41,465 nt of DNA. Origin: Deltaproteobacteria bacterium. Its GTDB lineage: Bacteria; Desulfobacterota; Desulfobacteria; Desulfobacterales; Desulfatibacillaceae. Positions 24,765-32,553 of this stretch are shown one piece after another. The notes beneath the pieces are model-generated. The model had not been told where the DNA came from, did no database searches, and saw nothing but the letters and a program-made list of their open reading frames with translations. The translations under genes were made by a program, and so were the position numbers. Position 1 is the first letter of the stretch. The number at the start of each line of letters is the position of its first letter. The DNA lies in assembly GCA_016235345.1 (NCBI GenBank), contig JACRLG010000026.1:7480-48944 (forward strand), given 5' to 3'.

Positions 24765-25238
24765 ATGCAAATGGCATTTCAATCTTTGCTCCTGGGTATG
24801 GGCAGCCCCATCCTGTCCGACGACGGGGTGGGGCTTTTCGTGGTGAGAAGTCTGGTTGGCCGGATTCCGGGCCTTGACGTGGACGAGGCCCACATCACGG
24901 GCCTTGGGCTATTGGACCGGATATGCGGCTATGAAAGGATTTTTCTGGCGGACGCCATGATATCCGAGAAGGCGGAGCCTGGCGAAGTGCTGATTTTTCC
25001 GCCCTCCACGGGCACCCTTCATCTGGCCTCGTCCCACGGCCTGGATTTTGCGGACCTGTTGGAAATGGGCAGAAGCGGCGGTCTCGCCATGCCGGAGGAC
25101 GTGACCATCTACGGCATCCCCATCAAAACCCCCGTGGCCTTTGGCGAGGAACTTACCGGGGACATGGCCGAAAAATTTCCCCGGATCGTGAAAATAATCG
25201 AAGCCGACATCCGGCGGAGAATGGCCCTTCCCCTGTGA
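24765..25238 (+). CDS. Hydrogenase maturation protease (HycI/HyaD family)
   Basis: The frame is open from 24711, inside mvhA, but family members begin just before the LLLGMGSP strand, so the ATG at 24765 (or 24771) is chosen; this gives about 157 residues, the usual size. Key features are GMGSPILSDDGVG (first metal-binding acidic residue), FLADAM (second acidic residue) and SSHGLDF (histidine). The family binds the nickel centre of the immature large subunit and cuts off its C-terminal tail. Its place 20 bases after mvhA fits that substrate. No strong ribosome-binding site is seen, so translation may be coupled to mvhA. Confidence 0.88.
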   Translation: MQMAFQSLLLGMGSPILSDDGVGLFVVRSLVGRIPGLDVDEAHITGLGLLDRICGYERIFLADAMISEKAEPGEVLIFPPSTGTLHLASSHGLDFADLLEMGRSGGLAMPEDVTIYGIPIKTPVAFGEELTGDMAEKFPRIVKIIEADIRRRMALPL

Positions 25239-25279
25239 TGCTAAGATGCATTCAGCAACATTAGATGAAAATTGGAACC

Positions 25280-25379
25280 CGTAGGGGCTACAAGTGGTCG
25301 CCCGCCTCTTTCTTTATGGCGAGAAGGACGAGGCAGTTTCATTAATGCCGCTAAAGGGCGACCGCCGGTCGCCCCTACG
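25280..25379. repeat. Short palindromic repeat (REP/MITE-like) upstream of kaiB-like gene
   Basis: Terminal inverted repeats CCGTAGGGGC (25279-25288) and GCCCCTACGG (25371-25380), with inner GGTCGCCC (25296-25303) answered by GGGCGACC (25356-25363). About 100 bases long, no coding capacity. The type resembles small non-autonomous repeats found scattered in bacterial intergenic regions. The whole gap between the protease and kaiB-like genes is 237 bases; nothing else was recognised there. Confidence 0.55.
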
Positions 25380-25475
25380 GATGAGCAGAAGCCCCGCAGA
25401 TGCTTAACGCTTTAATCGCAACTTTATAAGGATCCTATCACTTAACTCCCCGTCGCCAAAGGAGGAAAAGAAGCC

Positions 25476-25775
25476 ATGAAACCCTCTAAAAACGCTCCGG
25501 CGACAGTCTGCGAGCCTATCAAGTTCATTCTATTCGTGGCCGGACAGGAACCCAACTCCGTGATAGCCGCGCGAAACCTGGAGCGCCTGTGCCAGGAGCA
25601 CCTCCCGGGCTGCCACACCATCGAGGTCATAGACGTGTTCCAGAACATGGACATCGCCTTTAAGAACAATATCATCATTACCCCCACTCTTATAAAGGTC
25701 GCGCCGGACCCGAGCGTCACGATATTCGGAAGCCTGAGAGACTCACAGAAACTGATGCACGTGTTGCGGCCATAG
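25476..25775 (+). CDS. KaiB-like thioredoxin-fold protein
   Basis: ATG with AAAGGAGG upstream; 99 residues. FILFVAGQEPNSVIAARNLE, then TIEVIDVFQN and ITPTLIKVAPDP, followed by GSLRDSQKLMHVL, match the KaiB family over its whole length (cyanobacterial equivalent: LYVAGNTPNSVRAL...VIDVLKNP...TPTLAKVLPPP). KaiB is a fold-switching partner of the clock ATPase KaiC. Homologues outside cyanobacteria often lack a clock, and no kaiC or histidine-kinase gene lies in this window. It is 237 bases beyond the maturation protease and may be transcribed separately. Its function here is not known. It is followed within 3 bases by a nested inverted-repeat element. Confidence 0.88.
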   Translation: MKPSKNAPATVCEPIKFILFVAGQEPNSVIAARNLERLCQEHLPGCHTIEVIDVFQNMDIAFKNNIIITPTLIKVAPDPSVTIFGSLRDSQKLMHVLRP

Positions 25776-25777
25776 CA

Positions 25778-25896
25778 GCCCGTCTAAAAACGCGATATTT
25801 TTGCGTTGCGCTTCAAAGCCAATTCCGTCACGTACCATAAGCACAATTACTCATTGGCTTTTTGCGTGCCTTGCATTTCATCGTTTTTAGACGGGC
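25778..25896 (+). repeat. Nested inverted-repeat element, copy 1 (after kaiB-like gene)
   Basis: Perfect 15-bp outer arms: GCCCGTCTAAAAACG (25778-25792) and its complement (25882-25896). An inner 9-bp stem is AAAGCCAAT (25815-25823) with ATTGGCTTT (25853-25861). The block GCCTTGCATTTCAT sits before the right arm. It starts 2 bases after the kaiB-like stop and lies between convergent genes (kaiB-like and hypE), so it may serve both as a 3' end structure. Confidence 0.8.
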
Positions 25897-25935
25897 TTTA
25901 AATCCAGCCTTTTTCAACAGGCTGTTAACAGGCTT

Positions 25936-26877
25936 TCAGCATATTCTCGGAAGCTGCTCCCCCGCCAGCATATCCACCACCCTTGTTCCTCCGGCGATGG
26001 TTTTCATGTAAACCATGGGCTCCTGGTTTTCCTCCACGCATCCTATGATAACGGCGTTCTTTCCGTATGGGTGCCCTTTCATGGCCTCCAAAGCCTTTTG
26101 GGCGTCGGCCTGGGCCACGAAGCACAGAAGTTTTCCCTCGTTGGCCAGGTAAAGGGGCTCAAGGCCAGTTATGTCGCAGGCCCCGGCCACGCACAGCGTT
26201 GTCCCCACCCCGCCCCTGGTTGGGTCGCGCAGGCAGTGAACGTCCGCTCCGGTGGCCATTATGGCTTCCGCGAGGCCGTTTAACGGAGCCGCGTCGCTTT
26301 TTATTTCATCCGCGAAATTCAATCCGTTCCTTAAGGCCATGATGGCGGCTCCATGATCGCCCATGTTCCCCGAAAGAATCACGCAGTCTCCGGGTTTTAC
26401 AAACCGGGCCGAGAGATTCGCCCCCTCCCGCACCGGCCCGACCCCGGCGGTATTTATGAAAAGCCTGTCAGCCGCGCCTCTTGGCACTACCTTGGTGTCG
26501 CCCGTAACCACCATCACCCCGGCCTCTTGCGCGGTTTCGGCGATGGAAGCCAGAACCCGGTCCAGATCGGCGAGCGGAAAGCCCTCCTCTATTACCAGCG
26601 ACAGGCTCAGGTGCCCGGAAACCGCCCCGCACATGGCAAGATCGTTCACCGTGCCGCAGACCGCCAGTTTTCCTATGTCCCCGCCCGGAAAAAAGAGAGG
26701 CGAGACCACGTAGGAGTCGGTCGTCATGGCAAGCCTTGGGCCGGGGGAATCGAACACGGCCCCGTCGTCCAGAACCCGGAGCATGGGGTTGTCAAGCCTC
26801 GGAAGCAAGCGGGTTTCTATGAGCCTGTGGGACGCCTTGCCCCCGCTTCCGTGATCCAGAAGGATGATGTCTTTCAT
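25936..26877 (-). CDS. hypE: Hydrogenase expression/formation protein HypE
   Basis: 313 residues, slightly shorter than the usual 330-350. It begins ILLDHGSGGKASHRLI, contains DDGAVFDSPGPRLAMTTDSYVVSPLFFPGGDIGKLAVCGTVNDL in pieces typical of the AIR-synthase/PurM-like fold, and LRDPTRGGVGTTL. It ends PRIC; the C-terminal cysteine is the residue that carries the carbamoyl group passed from HypF, dehydrated to thiocyanate and donated as CN to iron. It lies last in the hypC-hypF-hypD-hypE run on the - strand, separated from hypD by a nested repeat element (copy 2). Confidence 0.95.
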   Translation of the reverse strand: MKDIILLDHGSGGKASHRLIETRLLPRLDNPMLRVLDDGAVFDSPGPRLAMTTDSYVVSPLFFPGGDIGKLAVCGTVNDLAMCGAVSGHLSLSLVIEEGFPLADLDRVLASIAETAQEAGVMVVTGDTKVVPRGAADRLFINTAGVGPVREGANLSARFVKPGDCVILSGNMGDHGAAIMALRNGLNFADEIKSDAAPLNGLAEAIMATGADVHCLRDPTRGGVGTTLCVAGACDITGLEPLYLANEGKLLCFVAQADAQKALEAMKGHPYGKNAVIIGCVEENQEPMVYMKTIAGGTRVVDMLAGEQLPRIC

Positions 26878-26936
26878 TTAAATTCCGCCTTGAATGGTGA
26901 TGATTTGGCAGTCTGTTAAAGATGGCTTGACGTGAA

Positions 26937-27094
26937 GCCCGTCTAAAAACGATGAAGTGCAAGGAAGGCGAGCGGCGCGGGAGCAAGCGTACCCGCCCAA
27001 GAAATCGCAGAGTTCTTGGGCTTAATAAAGATGGTCGTACGTGGCGGACCGCGATCGTTTCGCCTGACACAGCAATTCGCGTTTTTAGACGGGC
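26937..27094 (-). repeat. Nested inverted-repeat element, copy 2 (after hypD)
   Basis: Read on the - strand it has the same 15-bp outer arms as copy 1 (27080-27094 and 26937-26951), then CGAATTGCTGTGTCAGGCG, an inner 9-bp stem GCCCAAGAA/TTCTTGGGC, and CCTTGCACTTCAT before the right arm. It begins 3 bases after the hypD stop, in the same orientation as hypD. The end of hypD itself (coding for PV and the stop) repeats GCCCGTCTAA, so the repeat has apparently supplied the gene's stop codon. Confidence 0.8.
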
Positions 27095-27097
27095 GAA

Positions 27098-28186
27098 TTA
27101 GACGGGCGAAAAATATTTACTGTAAGCCGCACACGCGCCTTCGCTCGACACCATGCACGGCCCCACCGGGTTTTCCGGGGTGCAGGCCTTCTGGTACAGG
27201 GGGCATCGGGGCGGGGTGATGCGGGCGGTGAGCACCTGGCCGCAGAGGCATCCGGGCGGATCCGGCGCGGGCTCCGGTGAAATGCCCAGGCGCTTTGAGG
27301 CGTCGAAACCGGCGAATTCATCCTTTATTGCCAGTCCGCTTGCCGGTATGGTCCCAAGGCCCCGCCAGGCGGCGTCTGCGGGCTCGAATACCGAGTGCAT
27401 TATCCTTCGCGCCTTTTCATTACCATCCCAGGAAACGGCGCGCTCGTAGGCGTTTTCCGCCTCGACCCGCTTTTCCCCCATCTGGCGGAAAAGCCGGTAC
27501 AGCCCAAGGAGGATGTCAGCCGCCTCGAAACCCGCCACCACGCAGGGGAGTTTGAAGTCCCGCGCTATCGGCTCGTAGGCCCTTGCGCCGATGATCACCG
27601 AAACGTGGCCGGGGCACAGAAGTCCGTCAATTTCAAGTTTCCCGCCCGCCAAAAGCGCGGTGAGCGCAGGAGGAAGCAGCTTGTGGGCGCAAATCACCGA
27701 AAAATTTTTAAGCCCTTGGGCCTGCGCGGCCATTATTGCGGCGGCTGTTGCGGGAGCGGTGGTTTCAAAGCCGATTCCGGCGAAGGCCACCTGCCTTTTC
27801 GGGTTTTCCGCAGCCAGTTTCACGGCGTCCAGGGGGGAGAGCACCACCTTCACGTCCGCCCCGCCCGCTTTTTTTTCTCCAAGGCTGGCCTTCGTGCCGG
27901 GCACCCGGATGAGATCGCCGAAGGTGGCGAGAATCACGCCTTTAAGTCCGGCAGCCCTTATGAAAAGGTCGATCTCCGACTGGGGCGTGACGCACACCGG
28001 GCAGCCCGGCCCGGACAGGAGCCTGACGCCTTCCGGCAACAGGCTTCTTATGCCGTGCCGGAAAACCGCCACCGTGTGGGTGCCGCAGACTTCCATTATG
28101 CGGGCTCCGGGCGGCGCAACTTCCTTTATTTTCTCGGCGAGAAGCGAGCAGGAAGCGGCTATTTTGTCATTATTCGACAAGGGCAT
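27098..28186 (-). CDS. hypD: Hydrogenase maturation protein HypD
   Basis: 362 residues, normal length. It has MEVCGTHTVAVFRHG (catalytic Cys34), SGPGCPVCVTP (Cys62, Cys65), GFETTAPATA and GLLCPGHVSVIIG, and a C-terminal cysteine-rich segment (CLCGQVL, PRCPLYQKAC, GPCMVSSEGACAAY) that holds a 4Fe-4S cluster. With HypC it is the scaffold on which Fe(CN)2CO is built for the NiFe site. Its start overlaps the end of hypF by 17 bases, indicating one transcript. The C terminus is formed by sequence matching the repeat element that follows. Confidence 0.95.
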   Translation of the reverse strand: MPLSNNDKIAASCSLLAEKIKEVAPPGARIMEVCGTHTVAVFRHGIRSLLPEGVRLLSGPGCPVCVTPQSEIDLFIRAAGLKGVILATFGDLIRVPGTKASLGEKKAGGADVKVVLSPLDAVKLAAENPKRQVAFAGIGFETTAPATAAAIMAAQAQGLKNFSVICAHKLLPPALTALLAGGKLEIDGLLCPGHVSVIIGARAYEPIARDFKLPCVVAGFEAADILLGLYRLFRQMGEKRVEAENAYERAVSWDGNEKARRIMHSVFEPADAAWRGLGTIPASGLAIKDEFAGFDASKRLGISPEPAPDPPGCLCGQVLTARITPPRCPLYQKACTPENPVGPCMVSSEGACAAYSKYFSPV

Positions 28187-30482
28187 GGGAAAGTCCTTTT
28201 TTCACGCAGGCGGAAGCAACCAAGGCCTGGCCCAGGCAGATTCCGCCGTCGTTGGCCGGAACAAGGCGGTGGACGAAAACCTGGAAACCGGATTTTTTCA
28301 AGGATCGCACAAGCCTTGAAAAAAGCAGGCGGTTCTGGAAAACCCCTCCCGAAATTGCGACCCGGCCTATCCCGGTGTCGAGCCTGATTTTGATGCAAAG
28401 CTCCGTGAAGGCCCGCACAAGCGTGTTGTGAAAACGCCCGCTCACAGCCGGAACCGGAGCGCCCCGGGATATGTCCCGCGCAACCGCCCTTATGATGGAA
28501 AAAACCGAAACCGTAATACCGTCGCCGTCAGTAATAAGGTCTCCCTCGTAAAAGCCCTGTTCCGCAACGTCGGCTGCGGCCTCAATCTCCATCGCTGCCT
28601 GTCCCTCGTAGGAGGCCTCGGTGCGGATTCCGGCCATCGCCGCCACTCCGTCAAAAAGCCTTCCCAGGCTTGACGTAAGAGGGCAGTTCACCGATTTTTC
28701 GATGATTGAGGAAACGGCCCCGATTTTTCCGGGCGGGACTTTCTCCCAAAGGGGCAGGGGAAGATTTTTGGCATCCTCACCAAGGGCGGATAGAAGATAA
28801 CCAAGGGCCATGCGCCAGGGCTCGCGGACAGCCGCCTCACCGCCCGGCATGGGCGAGTATGAAAGATGGCCTGCCCGCCGGAAACCTGTGAAATCCGCAA
28901 TCAATGCCTCGCCCCCCCAGATTTTGCCGTCAGGCCCAAGGCCCGCGCCGTCCGCAGCAAGGCCGATCACCGGCCCGGAGACGCCGTTTTCGGCCATTAC
29001 CGAGGCTATGTGGGCGTGATGGTGAAAGACCCCGAAGAGCGCCTTCCCCTCCTGTTTCAGGGCGTATCGGGTTGAAAGGTAATCCGGGTGCATGTCGTGG
29101 GCGACTATTTCGGGCGCGATTTCCAGAAGGCTTTTCATGCCTTTCAGGGATTCCGAAAAAAAATTCAGGGTTTCAAGATTATCGAGCCCGCCTATGTGCT
29201 GGCTTAAAAAGGCCCGGTCGTCGCTTGCGAGGCAGAAGGTATTTTTAAGCTGTGCTCCCACTGCAAGCAGCGGAATAACATCCTGCTTCAAAAACACGGG
29301 GGACGGGGCATAGCCCCGGCTCCTTCGCAAAAGCCCTGTTTTGGAGGCGGCAACCCAGGCCACGGAATCGTCGCACCTGTTTATTATGGGCCGGTCGTTG
29401 GTGAGGAAAAAATCGGCTATTCCGGCAAGGCGTTCGAGAGCCTCGGAGTCGTTCGCGCAGAGGGGTTCTCCCGCCCGGTTGGCGCTGGTCATGACAAGGG
29501 CCGAAAAACCATCGGCCAGCAAAAGATGATGAAGGGGCGTATAGGCCAGCATCACACCGTAATGGGCGAGCCCCGGAGCCACGAAGGGAGAAATTCTGTT
29601 CGGCTCTTTTTTGGAAAGGATCACTATGGGCCGCTCCACGGATTCCAGGAGCCGCTTTTCTTTCTGCGTGACCCTGGCAAAGGAGAGGGCCTCATCCACC
29701 GAACGGCACATGAGCGCCAATGGTTTTTCAAAGCGGTTTTTCCGCCGCCTTATTTCGTTTACGGCCCGGTCATTTTCTGCGTCAGCTGCCAGGTGAAATC
29801 CCCCGAGGCCCTTTACCGCCACTATATAGCCTTCCCCAAGAAGCCTCCCTGCCTCCCCCAAGGGGTCCCCGGCCACCTCCGCGCCATTGGCGTCCAGTAA
29901 TCCGAGCTTTGGGCCGCAGTCCGCGCAGGCGTTGGGCTGGGCGTGGAAGCGGCGGTGGTTTTGGTCGTCATATTCGGCGCTGCATTTTTCGCACATGGAA
30001 AAACCGCTCATGCCGGTATGGCGGCGGTCGTAAGGCATTTTTTCGATTATGGTGAAGCGCGGCCCGCAATGGGTGCAGTTGGTAAATGCGTAACGATGCC
30101 TGCGGTCCTTTTCGTCAAAAATCTCGTCAAGGCAGGCCCGGCATACGCAGGCGTCCGGCGGAACGAGGGCGGATGAGGCTGCGTGTTTTTCGCTTTCGCG
30201 TATGGAAAAGCCGGTCAGGCCCGAAACGGTTTCCGGCCTGGATGAAACCCTCGTGATGCGGCTCAGGGGCGGGGCCAGCCGCACAAGGTCTTTCAGAAAG
30301 GCCGAAAGATTTGACGGCGCGCCCTCCACCCTTATGTTGACGCCGCTTTCGGTGTTCATTACATATCCCGAAACGCCCTTGCTCTGGGCAAGGTTTACCG
30401 TAAAGGGACGGAAGCCCACCCCCTGGCAGATTCCCTCTACCAATATGGCGAGGGCTTCCGCAGATGGCGCGTCATCCTCCAT
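28170..30482 (-). CDS. hypF: Carbamoyltransferase HypF
   Basis: The frame is open from 30542, but the ATG at 30482 gives the family's normal N terminus (LVEGICQGVGFRPF, the acylphosphatase motif) and 770 residues, the usual length; it overlaps the end of hypC by 11 bases. Domains in order are: acylphosphatase (about 1-95); zinc-finger region with CVCRACLDE, CTHCGPR, MCEKCSAEY and CADCGPK; YrdC-like domain (about 185-380, KGLGGFHLAADA); and C-terminal Kae1-like carbamoyl-transfer domain (HDMHPDYLSTRYA, HHHAHIASVMAENG, ISGGVFQNRLL). It turns carbamoyl phosphate and ATP into a carbamoyl group for HypE. Confidence 0.95.
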   Translation of the reverse strand: MEDDAPSAEALAILVEGICQGVGFRPFTVNLAQSKGVSGYVMNTESGVNIRVEGAPSNLSAFLKDLVRLAPPLSRITRVSSRPETVSGLTGFSIRESEKHAASSALVPPDACVCRACLDEIFDEKDRRHRYAFTNCTHCGPRFTIIEKMPYDRRHTGMSGFSMCEKCSAEYDDQNHRRFHAQPNACADCGPKLGLLDANGAEVAGDPLGEAGRLLGEGYIVAVKGLGGFHLAADAENDRAVNEIRRRKNRFEKPLALMCRSVDEALSFARVTQKEKRLLESVERPIVILSKKEPNRISPFVAPGLAHYGVMLAYTPLHHLLLADGFSALVMTSANRAGEPLCANDSEALERLAGIADFFLTNDRPIINRCDDSVAWVAASKTGLLRRSRGYAPSPVFLKQDVIPLLAVGAQLKNTFCLASDDRAFLSQHIGGLDNLETLNFFSESLKGMKSLLEIAPEIVAHDMHPDYLSTRYALKQEGKALFGVFHHHAHIASVMAENGVSGPVIGLAADGAGLGPDGKIWGGEALIADFTGFRRAGHLSYSPMPGGEAAVREPWRMALGYLLSALGEDAKNLPLPLWEKVPPGKIGAVSSIIEKSVNCPLTSSLGRLFDGVAAMAGIRTEASYEGQAAMEIEAAADVAEQGFYEGDLITDGDGITVSVFSIIRAVARDISRGAPVPAVSGRFHNTLVRAFTELCIKIRLDTGIGRVAISGGVFQNRLLFSRLVRSLKKSGFQVFVHRLVPANDGGICLGQALVASACVKKGLSHALVE

Positions 30483-30708
30483 GGGAGAGCCCGCCGCCAA
30501 GGCCCGACGCCTCGATGATATTGATGGCGCTTTTGGCGTCATCGGGCGCCATGACGCTTATGGCGTAGCCAGCGTGGATGATGAGATAGTCGCCCACCCT
30601 GGCGTCCTCCACAAGGGCGAGGCTGGCGGAAAACCTCACTCCCCGCGAGTCCACAAGGGCCGTGTCGCCTTCAATGGAAACGATTTTTGCCGGAACGGCC
30701 AGGCACAT
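30472..30708 (-). CDS. hypC: Hydrogenase assembly chaperone HypC
   Basis: 78 residues. It starts MCLAVPAKIVSIEGD; Cys2 is the residue that binds the iron intermediate with HypD. A good AGGAGG site lies 9 bases upstream. It is the first gene of the - strand hypC-hypF-hypD-hypE run. The region before it (30709-31075) is shared with a divergent + strand gene. hypA and hypB, for nickel insertion, are not in this window. Confidence 0.93.
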   Translation of the reverse strand: MCLAVPAKIVSIEGDTALVDSRGVRFSASLALVEDARVGDYLIIHAGYAISVMAPDDAKSAINIIEASGLGGGLSHGG

Positions 30709-31075
30709 TGAAAAAGGCCTCCTGCTGCTCTTTTCGGTTCGATCCGCCTTGAAATTTTCCCCAGGGTTTACATATCACCGTTGTCCGGAAAATATGATAT
30801 AAACCCGTATCGAAAGCAATAAACTTTCCTTTTCCCTGCCGGGTTACTATAAAGGTCTGGCATGAAAACGGGATAAAGTGTTACGTGGAGCAGGGTATAA
30901 TTCCTCTTTTCGAATTCCTAAAAACCTTGGATGAGAAGGCTTGCTGCATTTCTCCTCCCGACCGGTTTCCCTTAAAAACGGAAAAGAACCATGCTCTGCT
31001 TAATAAAGATCAAGCATGAAAACGGTATACAGTAAAATTTTATAATGCGTTCCCGCCGCCCCGGAGCAAAAATCC
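30709..31075. promoter_or_regulatory. Divergent intergenic region between hypC and radical SAM gene
   Basis: 367 bases with no gene. It contains an ATATCA...TGATAT dyad near 30772-30800, two copies of GCATGAAAACGG (30860-30871 and 31015-31026), and a TATAAT at 31041-31046 placed about 30 bases before the radical SAM start (no good -35). Another TATAAT is at 30896-30901. Promoters for both directions must lie here but none is certain. Confidence 0.4.
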
Positions 31076-32467
31076 ATGAGTCTTCGCGCCAATCCTCTTT
31101 CTCCGGCCCTTGTACGGGAATTTGACAGGACCCGCAGCTTTTTCGCCCGCGCGGCCATCTGCCACGCGCCCTTCAAGAGCCTGTACTTCAAGCCCCGTGG
31201 CGAGGTGCTGGCCTGTTGCTTGAGCGACCGGTACGAACTGGGCAGGTATCCCGAACAGAGCGTAATGGACATCTGGCGCGGAGCCAGGGCGAAGGACTTG
31301 CGCCGGGCGATTCTCCGCCGCGAACTTCCGCCTGCCTGCGGCGGGTGCCGGAAAGAGATCGAAGACGGGAATTTCACATCGTTCAGCGGAAGATGGTGCG
31401 ACGGGCTTCCCTATAACCGGAAGCAGCCCACGGCCCTTGAATTCCAGCTCGGAAACACCTGCAACCTGGAATGCATCATGTGTTACGGGGTTTATTCCTC
31501 CGCAATCAGAAAGAACAGGGAAAACCAGCCGCCCCTGCAAAGCCCTTACGGCAAGGACTTTCTGGAGGAAATGGGCCGCATCATCCCCGGTATTTCCCTT
31601 GCCCGGTTCAGCGGCGGCGAGCCCTTTCTGATGGATATCTACTATGGCCTCTGGGAGAGGATTATCGATAAAAACCCGCGCTGCCGGGTGCGGGTCATCA
31701 CCAACGGAACGGTGCTCAACCGGCGGGTCAGGAATCTGCTGGATAAGGCCGCCTTCGACATCTGCGTTTCGCTGGATTCCCTGGACCCGAAAACTTACGC
31801 GTCAATAAGGGTCAACGCGGAGCTTTCCCAGGTGCTGGAAAACATCGAGTGGTTCCGAAAACGTACAGCCGCAACCAACAGGGCCTTGTCCGTTTCCTTC
31901 TGCCTTCTGCGGCAAAACTTTAAGGACCTTGCCCCGGTGGTTGAATATTGCAACCAAATGGGGGCCTATCTATCGGTATCGCCATCCTATTATCCAGCCG
32001 AAACATCCCTGCGCACGCTTTCCCCGGAAGCACTGGGAATGGTCTGCGACCATCTTGCCCTGGTCCGCCTGCCGTCGTCAAACGAGCGGGAGAGATATAA
32101 CCTGGACGTCTTCAATAAAACCGCGAATACCGTCCGGGGCTGGCTTTCGGAAAGCCTTGAGCCTGCGGTGGAGGTTTCATGGGAGGAATTCAGGAAGGTT
32201 GCGGAGGAGCGGTTCGTAAAGCAGCTTGCGCTTGAATCCGCCATGCTGCCGCCGGATGAAAAAAACGCCGGGACAAGGCTTGTGATGGAAAAGTTCCATG
32301 CCGTTCTCGATTCGGTGTCCGGGAAGTGGCAGCCCGACTCCCGCCACTTGCGGGCCATTTCAGGCACGGACATGACGGGCTCCTATGAAATGTTCCTCAA
32401 CCTGCCTGTCGAAGACCTCAAGGCCCAGTTGGACGATCTTTTCGAGCGGCCCGAATGGTGGTGGTGA
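31076..32467 (+). CDS. Radical SAM protein with N-terminal SPASM-like module
   Basis: 463 residues, GGAG about 10 bases before the ATG. The radical SAM cluster motif is CNLECIMC (Cys129, 133, 136), with FSGGEPFLMD near residue 176 and ITNGTVLN, so the SAM-binding core is intact. Before it, residues 29-91 carry CHAPFKSLYFKP, ACC (47-48) and CGGC (88-91), the pattern of a SPASM auxiliary-cluster domain, which usually follows the radical SAM core. Such twitch/SPASM proteins modify peptides, sugars or other small substrates. No precursor peptide gene is seen nearby; the neighbours are a transporter and panC, so the substrate is not known. Confidence 0.85.
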   Translation: MSLRANPLSPALVREFDRTRSFFARAAICHAPFKSLYFKPRGEVLACCLSDRYELGRYPEQSVMDIWRGARAKDLRRAILRRELPPACGGCRKEIEDGNFTSFSGRWCDGLPYNRKQPTALEFQLGNTCNLECIMCYGVYSSAIRKNRENQPPLQSPYGKDFLEEMGRIIPGISLARFSGGEPFLMDIYYGLWERIIDKNPRCRVRVITNGTVLNRRVRNLLDKAAFDICVSLDSLDPKTYASIRVNAELSQVLENIEWFRKRTAATNRALSVSFCLLRQNFKDLAPVVEYCNQMGAYLSVSPSYYPAETSLRTLSPEALGMVCDHLALVRLPSSNERERYNLDVFNKTANTVRGWLSESLEPAVEVSWEEFRKVAEERFVKQLALESAMLPPDEKNAGTRLVMEKFHAVLDSVSGKWQPDSRHLRAISGTDMTGSYEMFLNLPVEDLKAQLDDLFERPEWWW

Positions 32468-32553
32468 GGGCGGCGCGCCCCGACGTAAAAGAAGCGGAGT
32501 GAAGAAAGACCCCTTTCGTACCGGCGGCCCCATAAGCGAAAGCCTTTTTTCCG

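Noticed and set aside
22183-25925. CTTTTTCAACAGGC-like boxes near 22183, 23226 and 25908
   Set aside because: Short, imperfect and without a consistent position relative to genes; too weak to call a repeat family from this window alone.
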